A stretch of 64,000 nt of DNA. It comes from Bog-950 sp044225825. GTDB lineage: Bacteria; Bacteroidota; Bacteroidia; Chitinophagales; LD1. Numbering within the stretch: position 1 is the first letter of the stretch; every line of letters begins with the position of its first letter. The translations under genes and the position numbers were made by a program. The stretch spans positions 1 through 64,000 of the forward strand of contig JBGAIB010000007.1 of the NCBI GenBank assembly GCA_044225825.1, given 5' to 3'. The notes below the pieces were generated by a model. The model made no database searches. It had not been told where the DNA came from and saw nothing but the letters and a program-made list of their open reading frames with translations. Shown here in pieces: positions 34,485 through 42,617 of the stretch.

Positions 34485-35615
34485 TTACAGGCGCGTCATT
34501 AATTTTTTCACCATCTCTTTTTTCCAGGTGCTAAACGTTCCTTCCAGTATTTTCTTGCGTGCCTCGCGGTTTAACCACAAATAAAGGCTCAGGTTATTTA
34601 CCGAAGCTATCTGGGCACCCAACATTTCACCCGTATGCACCAAATGGCGTAAAAAAGCTTTGGAGTGAAAACGCACCAATTCGCAGTCGCTTTCCGCATC
34701 AATGGGCGAAAAGTCGTCCTTCCACTTTTCGTTCTTTATGTTGATGATACCATTACGGGTAAACAGCATACCGTTGCGGGCATTGCGGGTAGGCATCACG
34801 CAGTCAAACATGTCCACACCTAAGGCTATTCCTTCTAAAATGTTGGCAGGGGTACCTACACCCATCAGGTAGCGCGGCTTATCAGCCGGTAATATACCGC
34901 ACACCAACTCGGTCATCTCATACATCTCCTCATCGGGCTCGCCAACCGACAGGCCACCAATAGCATTGCCTTCCATGCCCTGCTCGGCTATAAACTCGGC
35001 CGATTGTTTGCGCAAATCGCGATACACGCTGCCCTGTACAATAGGAAACAACGTTTGCTCATAACCATATAAACCTTCGGTTTCTTTAAACCGCTTGATA
35101 CAGCGTTGCAGCCAGCGGTGGGTTAAATCCATACTGGTTTTGGCGTACTTCATTTCGCAGGGGTACGAGGTGCATTCGTCAAAAGCCATCATAATATCAG
35201 CGCCTATTTTCCGCTGTATATCCACCACACCTTCCGGCGAAAACAAATGCTTGCTGCCATCAATATGCGAACGGAATTCCACGCCCTCTTCGCGTATCTT
35301 GCGTATATCGCTCAGGGAGTGTACTTGATAGCCGCCGCTGTCCGTAAGTATGGGGCGGTCCCAGCCGTTGAATTTATGCAGGCCTCCTGCTTTCTCCAGT
35401 ACCGTAGTGCCGGGGCGCAAATACAAGTGGTAGGTATTACCTAAAATGATCTGTGCATTCAGGTCGCCTTTTAGCTCGGCCATGTGCACGGCCTTTACAG
35501 CCCCCAGGGTGCCTACAGGCATAAATACAGGGGTTTCAATTTTACCATGCGCGGTGGTTATTTCACCGGCCCTTGCACGGGTTTCTTTATCGGTAGCTTG
35601 TAACTGGAACTTCAT
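34485..35615 (-). CDS. tgt: tRNA-guanine transglycosylase
   Basis: A 376-residue TIM-barrel enzyme that swaps guanine for preQ1 at the wobble position of GUN-anticodon tRNAs. Landmarks: GTLGAVKAVH (36-45), general acid/base Asp92 in LTDSGGYQV, GGLSVGEP (220-227), and the nucleophile region GVDMFDCVMPTRNARNG (266-282). The zinc site looks degraded: where CxCxxC is expected the sequence is SDCELVRF, with only Cys311 left, and the HNL ligand motif reads NNL (340-342). This may be a lineage trait. A TATCTTCG box lies eight bases upstream. It heads a unit with the LptF/G-type permease. Confidence 0.96.
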   Translation of the reverse strand: MKFQLQATDKETRARAGEITTAHGKIETPVFMPVGTLGAVKAVHMAELKGDLNAQIILGNTYHLYLRPGTTVLEKAGGLHKFNGWDRPILTDSGGYQVHSLSDIRKIREEGVEFRSHIDGSKHLFSPEGVVDIQRKIGADIMMAFDECTSYPCEMKYAKTSMDLTHRWLQRCIKRFKETEGLYGYEQTLFPIVQGSVYRDLRKQSAEFIAEQGMEGNAIGGLSVGEPDEEMYEMTELVCGILPADKPRYLMGVGTPANILEGIALGVDMFDCVMPTRNARNGMLFTRNGIINIKNEKWKDDFSPIDAESDCELVRFHSKAFLRHLVHTGEMLGAQIASVNNLSLYLWLNREARKKILEGTFSTWKKEMVKKLMTRL

Positions 35616-35622
35616 TGGCGGG

Positions 35623-35630
35623 CGAAGATA
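35623..35630 (-). promoter_or_regulatory. Candidate -7 box of tgt (TATCTTCG)
   Basis: This TANNTTCG variant is also seen before gyrB (40266) and, as TATTTTCG, before pgk (35768). No -33 element was found, and the leader would be very short. Confidence 0.3.
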
Positions 35631-35800
35631 ATTAAAGTACCCGCTTAGGGATAAACCACTCTTTTAGCACCATTTCCCTTTCTTATTCTTTTGTCCTTCG
35701 CGTCTTTGTGTGAAATGGTTTTCCTCTTCAGGTTACTTCCGTCATTTTAACTTCTTTGCCGAAAAATTATTTTCGCAGCCTGATTATCAAAACAGCAAAC

Positions 35801-37018
35801 ATGAAAACGGTTGACAACTACAATTTTGCCGGTAAGCGCGCGCTTATCCGTGTTGACTTTAACGTGCCATTGGATAAAAAAACCTATGCCGTTACCGACA
35901 ATACACGCATTAAAGCCGCTGTGCCCACCATTCAAAAAATATTGAAGGACGGCGGAAGCGTAGTGCTGATGAGCCACCTGGGCCGTCCGTTGAAGAAGCT
36001 GAAAGAAGACGGCACCGTTGATTACGAAAAACACTCACTGAAACATGTAGTGGCTAAAACGGCAGAGTTGCTGGGCGTGCAGGTAAAATTTGCTACCGAT
36101 TGCATCAGCGAAGAAGCATTTGCGCTCTCTTCCGCCCTGAAGCCCGGCGAAGTGCTGTTGTTGGAAAACCTGCGCTTTTATAAAGAAGAAGAAAAAGGCG
36201 ATGCCGGTTTCGCTGAAAAACTGAGCAAACACGGTGAGGTATATGTAAACGATGCCTTCGGTACCGCACACCGCGCGCATGCCTCCACTACTATAGTTGC
36301 CAATTACTACACAGCCGAAAACAAAATGTTCGGTTACCTGATGGCAAATGAAGTAGCCAGCGCCAACAAGGTGTTAAAAGGAGCTGAAAGACCATTTACC
36401 GCTATTTTGGGTGGTGCAAAGGTTAGCGACAAGATTTTGATTATCGAGAACCTGCTGAACGTAGCCGATAACATCCTTATTGGTGGCGGTATGGCGTACA
36501 CCTTCTTTAAAGCACAGGGTGGCACCATAGGCAGTTCGCTGGTAGAAGAAGATAAACTGGAACTGGCCTTACAGTTAATTGAAAAGGCAAAAGCCAAAGG
36601 CGTTAATCTGCTGCTGCCGGTTGATAGCCTGCTGGCCGATAAATTTGATGCTGCCGCCAATACCTCGGTTGCCAACAGCAACGCTATACCCGATGGCTGG
36701 ATGGGGCTGGATATTGCCGAAAAAGCAATAGCCGATTTTAAAGCGGTAATACTAAACAGCAAAACTATTTTGTGGAACGGCCCTATGGGTGTGTTCGAAA
36801 TGGAGAAGTTCCAGAAAGGTACCGTAGCCATTGCACAGGCAGTTGCCGAAGCTACCGCTAAAGGCGCTTTTAGCCTGGTAGGCGGAGGCGATAGCGTAGC
36901 AGCGGTTAACCAGTTTGGCTTAGCCGATAAAGTGAGCTATGTAAGTACCGGCGGCGGCGCCATGCTGGAATACTTTGAAGGAAAAGAACTACCCGGCATT
37001 AAAGCCATCGAAGGCTAA
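35801..37018 (+). CDS. pgk: Phosphoglycerate kinase
   Basis: A 405-residue glycolytic enzyme, converting 1,3-bisphosphoglycerate and ADP to 3-phosphoglycerate and ATP. The start at 35801 (MKTVDNYNFAGKRALIRVDF) fits the family. Landmarks: RVDFNVPLD, SHLGRP (substrate binding), LLENLRFYKEEE, FGTAHRAHASTT, GGAKVSDKI, LWNGPMGVFE and the nucleotide-binding GGGDSVAAV. It is monocistronic with a strong terminator. Confidence 0.98.
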   Translation: MKTVDNYNFAGKRALIRVDFNVPLDKKTYAVTDNTRIKAAVPTIQKILKDGGSVVLMSHLGRPLKKLKEDGTVDYEKHSLKHVVAKTAELLGVQVKFATDCISEEAFALSSALKPGEVLLLENLRFYKEEEKGDAGFAEKLSKHGEVYVNDAFGTAHRAHASTTIVANYYTAENKMFGYLMANEVASANKVLKGAERPFTAILGGAKVSDKILIIENLLNVADNILIGGGMAYTFFKAQGGTIGSSLVEEDKLELALQLIEKAKAKGVNLLLPVDSLLADKFDAAANTSVANSNAIPDGWMGLDIAEKAIADFKAVILNSKTILWNGPMGVFEMEKFQKGTVAIAQAVAEATAKGAFSLVGGGDSVAAVNQFGLADKVSYVSTGGGAMLEYFEGKELPGIKAIEG

Positions 37019-37048
37019 ACCAACTGTTTTAGCAGCCTATATATAGAG

Positions 37049-37085
37049 AAGGCCTGTTCTGCAAGTAAGCAGGGCAGGCCTTTTT
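37049..37085 (+). terminator. Terminator after pgk
   Basis: AAGGCCTGTTCTGC pairs with GCAGGGCAGGCCTT (two G-T pairs) around AAGTAA and is followed by TTTTT. Confidence 0.85.
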
Positions 37086-37237
37086 AACACTCGCAATTTG
37101 GAATATTGTTTCTTATTTTATTATTTTTGTAAGCGATGAAGTGTAGAGGTACTGTTCGGCCTTCCTTCTGTGCTCCTAACTGCCATGCCGGTGCTGAACA
37201 GCCATACCCCAAAATGCCTCATATTATTTTTTCTACA

Positions 37238-37278
37238 ATTTGTGCACATCAAAATCACTTGCACAAATGTGCACAAAT
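37238..37278. repeat. 12-bp inverted repeat ATTTGTGCACAT
   Basis: ATTTGTGCACAT at 37238-37249 and its perfect complement ATGTGCACAAAT at 37267-37278, 17 bases between. GTGCAC is itself a palindrome. It may be a protein site or cruciform; there are no T-runs for termination. Confidence 0.6.
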
Positions 37279-37373
37279 GCAAAACAGTTGAATGCGATAA
37301 ACACCGCTTTTAAGCCGGAATCAGGAAAAAACAATGGTTTTGGCTAAACCGGGAAAGCAGCAACAAAAAAAAA

Positions 37374-37640
37374 CTGTAAAGCAGTGTAAAGTTATAAGAG
37401 GCCAGAGATTTGAAAAAGTGTAAAGCAGTGTAAAGTTTGAAAAGACCCGATACAGAAAACTGTAAAGAAGTGTAAAGTGTGGCTGCAAACACCCTACTGT
37501 CTGTTCTCTGATATCTGATTTCTGACCTCTAAATCGTGTAAAGGAGTGTAAAATTAAGGATGCAACCACCCTACTGTCTGCTTTCTGATCTCTGATCTCT
37601 GGTTTCTGCTCTCTGCTCTCTGTTCTCTGATTTCTATTCT
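37374..37640. repeat. Cluster of degenerate GTGTAAAG repeats and TCTG tract
   Basis: TGTAAAG-N-AGTGTAAA occurs near 37375, 37419, 37461 and 37536. A unit GG(C/A)TGCAA(A/C)CACCCTACTGTCTG occurs at 37481 and 37558, so about 76 bp is tandemly duplicated. From 37575 the sequence is mostly TCTG/CTCT repeats. Such tracts expand by slippage. Confidence 0.7.
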
Positions 37641-37703
37641 CTGCCTGCAAAACCTCGTCAACCATAAAAATCATATCCAATCAGCGTTCTATAAAACAAC
37701 TAA

Positions 37704-39731
37704 TTACTGCTGCTGTGCCTCGCGCAAACGCATCTTAATGCTGTTGGCCATCGTAGTATTGCCGCTCATTTCGTAAGCAACACTCAGGTAATACAGCGCA
37801 TTAGGGTTCGAGGGGTTTAAAGCCACCGAAGCATTCAGGGCCGCAATACCCTTCTCCATCCGCGAAGGATCTTTTTGCACCGTGCTTAAATAAGCCATGC
37901 CCAGGTTCATCCAGGCGGCATCGTTCTTTGAATACTTAACGCAATACGGTTCCAGGTAACCAATGGCCGCCTCAAAATCCTGCTTCTTCAAGGCTTCCTG
38001 CCCCAGGTAATCGCCCTTGTCGGTTTTCTTAATCACACACGATAACGGCACACCATCCGCATATACCACATGTATAGCCTGCTCCGGCGGAAAACAGCCG
38101 CCCACCAGCAGATCGCGGTCCACAAACCGCGAATACAGTATCTCATAATCAGCCGGCACATTACTGCGGTTGCGGAAGCTTACATAACCTGTCAATACAT
38201 CGGTAGTATCCTTAATAAAGTAATGGTAGGTAGGTGCAATGGCATTGCTGTAAATAAGCGTTTTACGGCCTGGTGTTTTCAGGTTCTCATGTTCTTTCAA
38301 CCAGTCAGCACATTGTTTAACCGAGTTCATATAATAATCGGTTTCGTAATTCTGATACGCGCCTTTAATACCGCCCACCAACTCGTTGAAATACACATAC
38401 TCGTTGGGGTGGTTGGCAAACATAAAACGCGCCGGTAATGCCACTAACACCAAAATACCCGCTACCACTATATACTTTCCTGCACCTTCCATACGGTTCA
38501 GGAAGTAGTTAAAGGCCAGAGCTGCCAGTATTACCAGGCTAGGATACACAAAGAAGAAGTGACGCATGGTATCGTATAACACCGACTTCTTATAGATCAC
38601 GTAGGCAATCGGGAAGAATAAAGTGAAGTAGATAAAGCCCAGCAACAACAGGTTTTTCTCCTTCATGGCTTTGGGTATCAATACCACCGAAGCGGCCGCG
38701 CCTAACAACGCAAACAGTGGACTGGAGATCAAAAACCATTGGGGTATGTAGTTCCAGGGTATCAGCGATACAAACTTGCCGTCCTCACCCTGCTGCGCGG
38801 TAAAAATGTGTTTACCATCAAACAAGATGCGCATCGTTACGGGGAATTTCTCGGCAACACCCAATGCTTCCAGCGGGTGACTGATTGGGCTAACCAAACC
38901 AAAAGGCCAGAAGATAAGCGCCAGCACATAACCTACACCTGCAGCCAGCAATGCGTATTTAAAGCTTGGCCAGATGTTCTCCTTAAAGCGCGAGAAGTTG
39001 AACAGTTCGCTCCAGCCTAAGCGGGCCAGCATCGCCAGGCCGTAGAACAGGAACAGGTAGGGTATCAACAACAAACCACCGATACGTATACCCATGGCCA
39101 TACCAATGCTGAGGCCGAGGCCAAGTGCGATTTTCCAGTTAGGCTTTGGCAACTGTTTAAGGAACTTGATGATGAACACATACGACAGCAGGTATCCGGC
39201 GGCCATGGTAATATCCTTCGGGTTGTTCATGCTCTCGCCAAAAAAACGTGGCGAGAAGATCATAAACAGCAGGGCCAGCAGGCCGGCCTGCCAACCGGCA
39301 AGTTCAACAGCAACTAAACCGGCGCACAACATGGCCGTAAAACCGAATACCGAGTTCCAGGCATGGCGTACGTTCCATTCGTTTGCCGAACTGAAGGTTT
39401 TGCTCAAAATGGCAGCGGTGCCGTCGTAAAAGCCCCCGTAATAGCGCATAAGGCTATCCGGACCCTTTTCAAGGGTGCAGGTTTTATCGGCACCGAAGCT
39501 GGTATAGAAGTTTACCACCCGGTGGCCATATTCGCGGTGAAAGTTCTCATCGCCCGATATACCATACTGGTGACTTACGGTTAGCATGGTAATAAACAAC
39601 ACCGCAGCAAGGCCCCAGAAAACACGCTTGGCCCAAATTTCAGGAATAAGCGGTGTAAGGGTAATAACAGGTTTGCTCTCGGGCTTTTTGCTTTCGGGTT
39701 TTGCAGAAGGCTTGTTCTGATACTTGGCCAT
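37704..39731 (-). CDS. GT39-type (GT-C) membrane glycosyltransferase with C-terminal TPR
   Basis: A 675-residue integral membrane protein. After a charged N-terminal tail (KPESKKPESK) comes a first helix and the catalytic-type acidic pair Asp61-Glu62 in GISGDENFHREYG, as in the dolichyl/undecaprenyl-phosphate-sugar mannosyltransferases. About 10-12 helices run to residue 440 and a soluble domain follows. The last 110 residues have TPR units (LGQEALKKQDFEAAIGYLEP, MNLGMAYLSTVQKDPSRMEK, YYLSVAYEMSGNTTMANSIK). Donor and acceptor are unknown. Divergent from a small membrane gene. Confidence 0.85.
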   Translation of the reverse strand: MAKYQNKPSAKPESKKPESKPVITLTPLIPEIWAKRVFWGLAAVLFITMLTVSHQYGISGDENFHREYGHRVVNFYTSFGADKTCTLEKGPDSLMRYYGGFYDGTAAILSKTFSSANEWNVRHAWNSVFGFTAMLCAGLVAVELAGWQAGLLALLFMIFSPRFFGESMNNPKDITMAAGYLLSYVFIIKFLKQLPKPNWKIALGLGLSIGMAMGIRIGGLLLIPYLFLFYGLAMLARLGWSELFNFSRFKENIWPSFKYALLAAGVGYVLALIFWPFGLVSPISHPLEALGVAEKFPVTMRILFDGKHIFTAQQGEDGKFVSLIPWNYIPQWFLISSPLFALLGAAASVVLIPKAMKEKNLLLLGFIYFTLFFPIAYVIYKKSVLYDTMRHFFFVYPSLVILAALAFNYFLNRMEGAGKYIVVAGILVLVALPARFMFANHPNEYVYFNELVGGIKGAYQNYETDYYMNSVKQCADWLKEHENLKTPGRKTLIYSNAIAPTYHYFIKDTTDVLTGYVSFRNRSNVPADYEILYSRFVDRDLLVGGCFPPEQAIHVVYADGVPLSCVIKKTDKGDYLGQEALKKQDFEAAIGYLEPYCVKYSKNDAAWMNLGMAYLSTVQKDPSRMEKGIAALNASVALNPSNPNALYYLSVAYEMSGNTTMANSIKMRLREAQQQ

Positions 39732-39813
39732 GTATACGGGTTTGCGGGGCTAAATATAATGGGAGTTGGCAGTTGGCACACAGCCGCAGAGTGTTTGTGG
39801 TTATATTCACGCT

Positions 39814-40074
39814 ATGATGAAGCGCTATGGGTGGCTTATTTTACTGATTGTGGGACAACTGCTCGGTATAGCATGCTTTGTAATCTTATCGCTGGATAAC
39901 CTGCTTACGCTAAAGTATGAAGTAGAAACAGATATAAGCCATACAGCAACGTTGGCAAAGCTCTATCAAATGCTGGATCATTACACCTGGCTATTCATCG
40001 CTTTGGTAGCCTTGCTTCTCTTTCAAAATGTGCTCATTTTTCGCTTATTCAGGAAACAACAGCACAAAGCCTAA
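39814..40074 (+). CDS. Small two-helix membrane protein
   Basis: About 86 residues from the Met at 39814 (MMKRYGWLILLIVGQLLGIA). It has a helix near each end (residues 6-25 and 58-76, TWLFIALVALLLFQNVLIF) and a soluble loop between. The frame is open to 39766, but the extra 16 residues are not hydrophobic or conserved-looking. Function unknown. Confidence 0.55.
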   Translation: MMKRYGWLILLIVGQLLGIACFVILSLDNLLTLKYEVETDISHTATLAKLYQMLDHYTWLFIALVALLLFQNVLIFRLFRKQQHKA

Positions 40075-40265
40075 AACCGTCATGTTTTTGCGTGTAACGG
40101 AGTTATTTTACCAGTCTTATTAGCCCGATATTCTGTGGCTTATTTTTGAAGTAGCTCAAAAACGGTATAAGACACTGATTTTCAACAATCAATTCTTTCC
40201 ACAATGCCCCGGCAAAATGGGGGATAAAAAGGGTTAAAAACCCATGAAAAAGAGGCCCTTTTTTC

Positions 40266-40305
40266 TATCTTCGCCGGGTTAATTACTGCAGGCATTTTTT
40301 GCCTG
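40266..40305 (+). promoter_or_regulatory. gyrB leader: -7-like motif and a hairpin
   Basis: TATCTTCGCCGGGTTAA at 40266-40282 (one base different from 20661-20677) is followed by a hairpin CAGGCA / TGCCTG with a TTTTT loop (40289-40305), ending 27 bases before the start codon. A role in control is possible but untested. Confidence 0.35.
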
Positions 40306-40332
40306 TTTTATGTTTAAAAAATCTGATGCAAA

Positions 40333-42312
40333 ATGAGTGAGGGAACCGACGAATTAATTATGGAGGATACCGTTAAAAAACAAGATTATTCGGCCAGTAG
40401 TATTCAAGTACTCGAAGGCCTGGAAGCCGTGCGTAAGCGCCCGGCCATGTATATAGGCGATACCGGCGTTAAAGGCTTACACCACCTGGTATACGAGGTG
40501 GTCGACAACTCGATTGACGAAGCACTGGCAGGCCATTGCAAAAACATCTTTGTAACCATCAATACCGATAACTCCATTACCGTTAAGGACGACGGACGGG
40601 GTATTCCGGTTGATATACACGAGAAGGAAGGCGTTAGCGCCCTGCAGGTGGTTATGACCGTACTACACGCCGGTGGTAAGTTCGATAAGGACAGCTACAA
40701 GGTATCCGGCGGTTTGCACGGTGTGGGCGTAAGTTGCGTGAACGCACTTTCAACCCACCTTACCACCGAAGTTCACCGCGGAGGTAAAATGTATCGCCAG
40801 GAATATAGCCAGGGAAAACCGCTGTATCCGGTAAAAGAAATCGGCCCGTCCGATTATCGTGGAACTATCCAGACCTTTAAACCGGATGATACCATCTTTA
40901 CTTCAACGGTTTACAGTTTCGATACACTGGCTGCCCGTTTGCGCGAGTTGGCCTTCCTGAATAAAGGTATTGCACTTACCCTTACCGATCTGCGCGAACT
41001 GGATGCACAAGGTAACGCCAAGTCCACCTACTTTTTCAGCGAAGGTGGTTTGGTTGAGTTTGTAAAATACCTGGACAGCACCCGCGAACCTTTAATACCG
41101 GATCCGATCCACATTGAAGGAAACCGCGATAACGTAGCCGTGGAAGTAGCCATGCAATACAACACCAGCTACAGCGAAAACGTACACAGCTATGTAAACA
41201 ACATCAACACCATCGAAGGTGGTACGCACGTGGCCGGCTTCCGCCGCGCCTTAACACGTACCTTCAAATCATTCGGCGAAAAGAATAAGCTGTTTGAAAA
41301 ACTGAAAGTGGAGATTTCGGGTGATGACTTCCGCGAAGGCTTAACTTCCATCGTGTCGGTTAAGGTGCCTGAACCTCAATTCGAAGGGCAAACCAAAACC
41401 AAACTCGGTAATAACGAAGTGGCAGGTATTGTGGAATCGATCTTTGGCGAAGTGCTGGAGCACTTCCTGGAGGAGAACCCCAAGCAGGCCCGCATGATTT
41501 TCGATAAAGTGGTATTAGCTGCTACCGCCCGCCATGCCGCCCGCAAAGCGCGTGAAATGGTACAGCGTAAAGGTGCCTTCAGCAGCGGCGGATTACCCGG
41601 CAAGCTGGCAGATTGCAGCAGCAAGGACCGCGATGCATCCGAGATATTCCTGGTCGAAGGTGACTCGGCGGGTGGTACCGCCAAACAGGGCCGCGACCGT
41701 AACTTCCAGGCTATTCTGCCACTGCGGGGTAAAATCCTGAACGTGGAAAAAGCCATGGAGCATAAGATTTATGAGAACGAGGAAATCCGTAATATGTTTA
41801 CGGCACTGGGTGTAAAAATAGGCACCGCCGAAGACAATAAGGCTCTCGACATCTCGAACCTTCGCTACGGCAAAGTGATTATCATGTGTGATGCCGACGT
41901 GGACGGTAGCCACATCACTACCCTTATTCTTACCTTCTACTTCCGCTATATGAAAGAGCTGGTGGAAGCAGGCCACATCTATATTGCACAACCTCCTTTG
42001 TATTTGGTTAAGAAAGGTAAAGAACAACAATACTGCTGGAACGATGCGCAACGCGAAGCGGCTACAAAAGAATTAGCCAAAGGCGGTAGCGAAGCATCCG
42101 TACACGTACAGCGTTACAAAGGTTTGGGTGAAATGAACGCCGAACAGCTGTGGGAAACCACCATGAATCCTAATACCCGTACATTAAAACAGGTAACCAT
42201 TGATAGTGCTGCGGAAGCAGATTACATCTTTAGTATGCTGATGGGTGATGAAGTTCCACCACGCCGCGAGTTCATAGAGGCACATGCTAAATATGCAAAA
42301 ATTGATGCATAA
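40333..42312 (+). CDS. gyrB: DNA gyrase subunit B
   Basis: A 659-residue type IIA topoisomerase subunit providing ATPase activity for supercoiling. GHKL ATPase landmarks: YEVVDNSIDEALAG (about 53-66), DGRGIPVD, GGKFDKDSYKVSGGLHGVG. The TOPRIM domain has the acidic EGDSAGGTAKQGRDRNFQAI and MCDADVDGSHI, and the C-terminal tail has QRYKGLGEMN. The length is that of gyrases without an insertion. A ParE assignment is less likely because of the GyrB-like QRKGAFSSGGLPGKLADC stretch and length. A strong terminator follows. Confidence 0.96.
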   Translation: MSEGTDELIMEDTVKKQDYSASSIQVLEGLEAVRKRPAMYIGDTGVKGLHHLVYEVVDNSIDEALAGHCKNIFVTINTDNSITVKDDGRGIPVDIHEKEGVSALQVVMTVLHAGGKFDKDSYKVSGGLHGVGVSCVNALSTHLTTEVHRGGKMYRQEYSQGKPLYPVKEIGPSDYRGTIQTFKPDDTIFTSTVYSFDTLAARLRELAFLNKGIALTLTDLRELDAQGNAKSTYFFSEGGLVEFVKYLDSTREPLIPDPIHIEGNRDNVAVEVAMQYNTSYSENVHSYVNNINTIEGGTHVAGFRRALTRTFKSFGEKNKLFEKLKVEISGDDFREGLTSIVSVKVPEPQFEGQTKTKLGNNEVAGIVESIFGEVLEHFLEENPKQARMIFDKVVLAATARHAARKAREMVQRKGAFSSGGLPGKLADCSSKDRDASEIFLVEGDSAGGTAKQGRDRNFQAILPLRGKILNVEKAMEHKIYENEEIRNMFTALGVKIGTAEDNKALDISNLRYGKVIIMCDADVDGSHITTLILTFYFRYMKELVEAGHIYIAQPPLYLVKKGKEQQYCWNDAQREAATKELAKGGSEASVHVQRYKGLGEMNAEQLWETTMNPNTRTLKQVTIDSAAEADYIFSMLMGDEVPPRREFIEAHAKYAKIDA

Positions 42313-42334
42313 CTTAGCACAGGTAGCATTATAC

Positions 42335-42370
42335 AAAAAGGGACCGTCTGTAAAAGACGGTCCCTTTTTT
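42335..42370 (+). terminator. Terminator after gyrB
   Basis: AAAAAGGGACCGTCT pairs with AGACGGTCCCTTTTT over 15 perfect base pairs and ends in a T-run. Confidence 0.92.
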
Positions 42371-42617
42371 ATCTCCTTTTAGACGCCGTTTAACCCATAA
42401 GAATGCATGTATAACTGCTCATGGTTTACTACCAAAATGCCCTTTAAAATCAGATAAGACTTCAATTCGCCTCTCTTTTAAGGGTTTTTACCGCATTTTT
42501 GGGGTTCCGTACACCTCATCAGGCTTGTAAATTCATAAATGGACGTCAACCGGACCGCTGACAGTTTTTAAAAATCAGCCAATAGCTACCTTTACAGATT
42601 AAATACAATACTGAGTA

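Larger units (their letters stand above)
37086..37703. other. 618-bp non-coding region with several repeat families
   Basis: No convincing gene. It holds a 12-bp inverted repeat (37238-37278), four copies of a GTGTAAAG double motif, a 76-bp near-duplication and a TCTG-rich tract. Minus-strand open frames here only translate the repeats (ENRNQRTESREQ, FTLLYSF). Confidence 0.7.

Noticed and set aside
37230..37640. CRISPR-like array
   Set aside because: Units are short, irregular in spacing and degenerate, with no uniform spacers and no cas genes.
37321..37680. 119-residue minus-strand frame
   Set aside because: It translates nucleotide repeats (ENRNQRTESREQ, FTLLYSF) and has no start context; treated as a repeat region.
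40333..42312. Topoisomerase IV subunit ParE
   Set aside because: Length and motifs fit GyrB better, though the two are close homologues.
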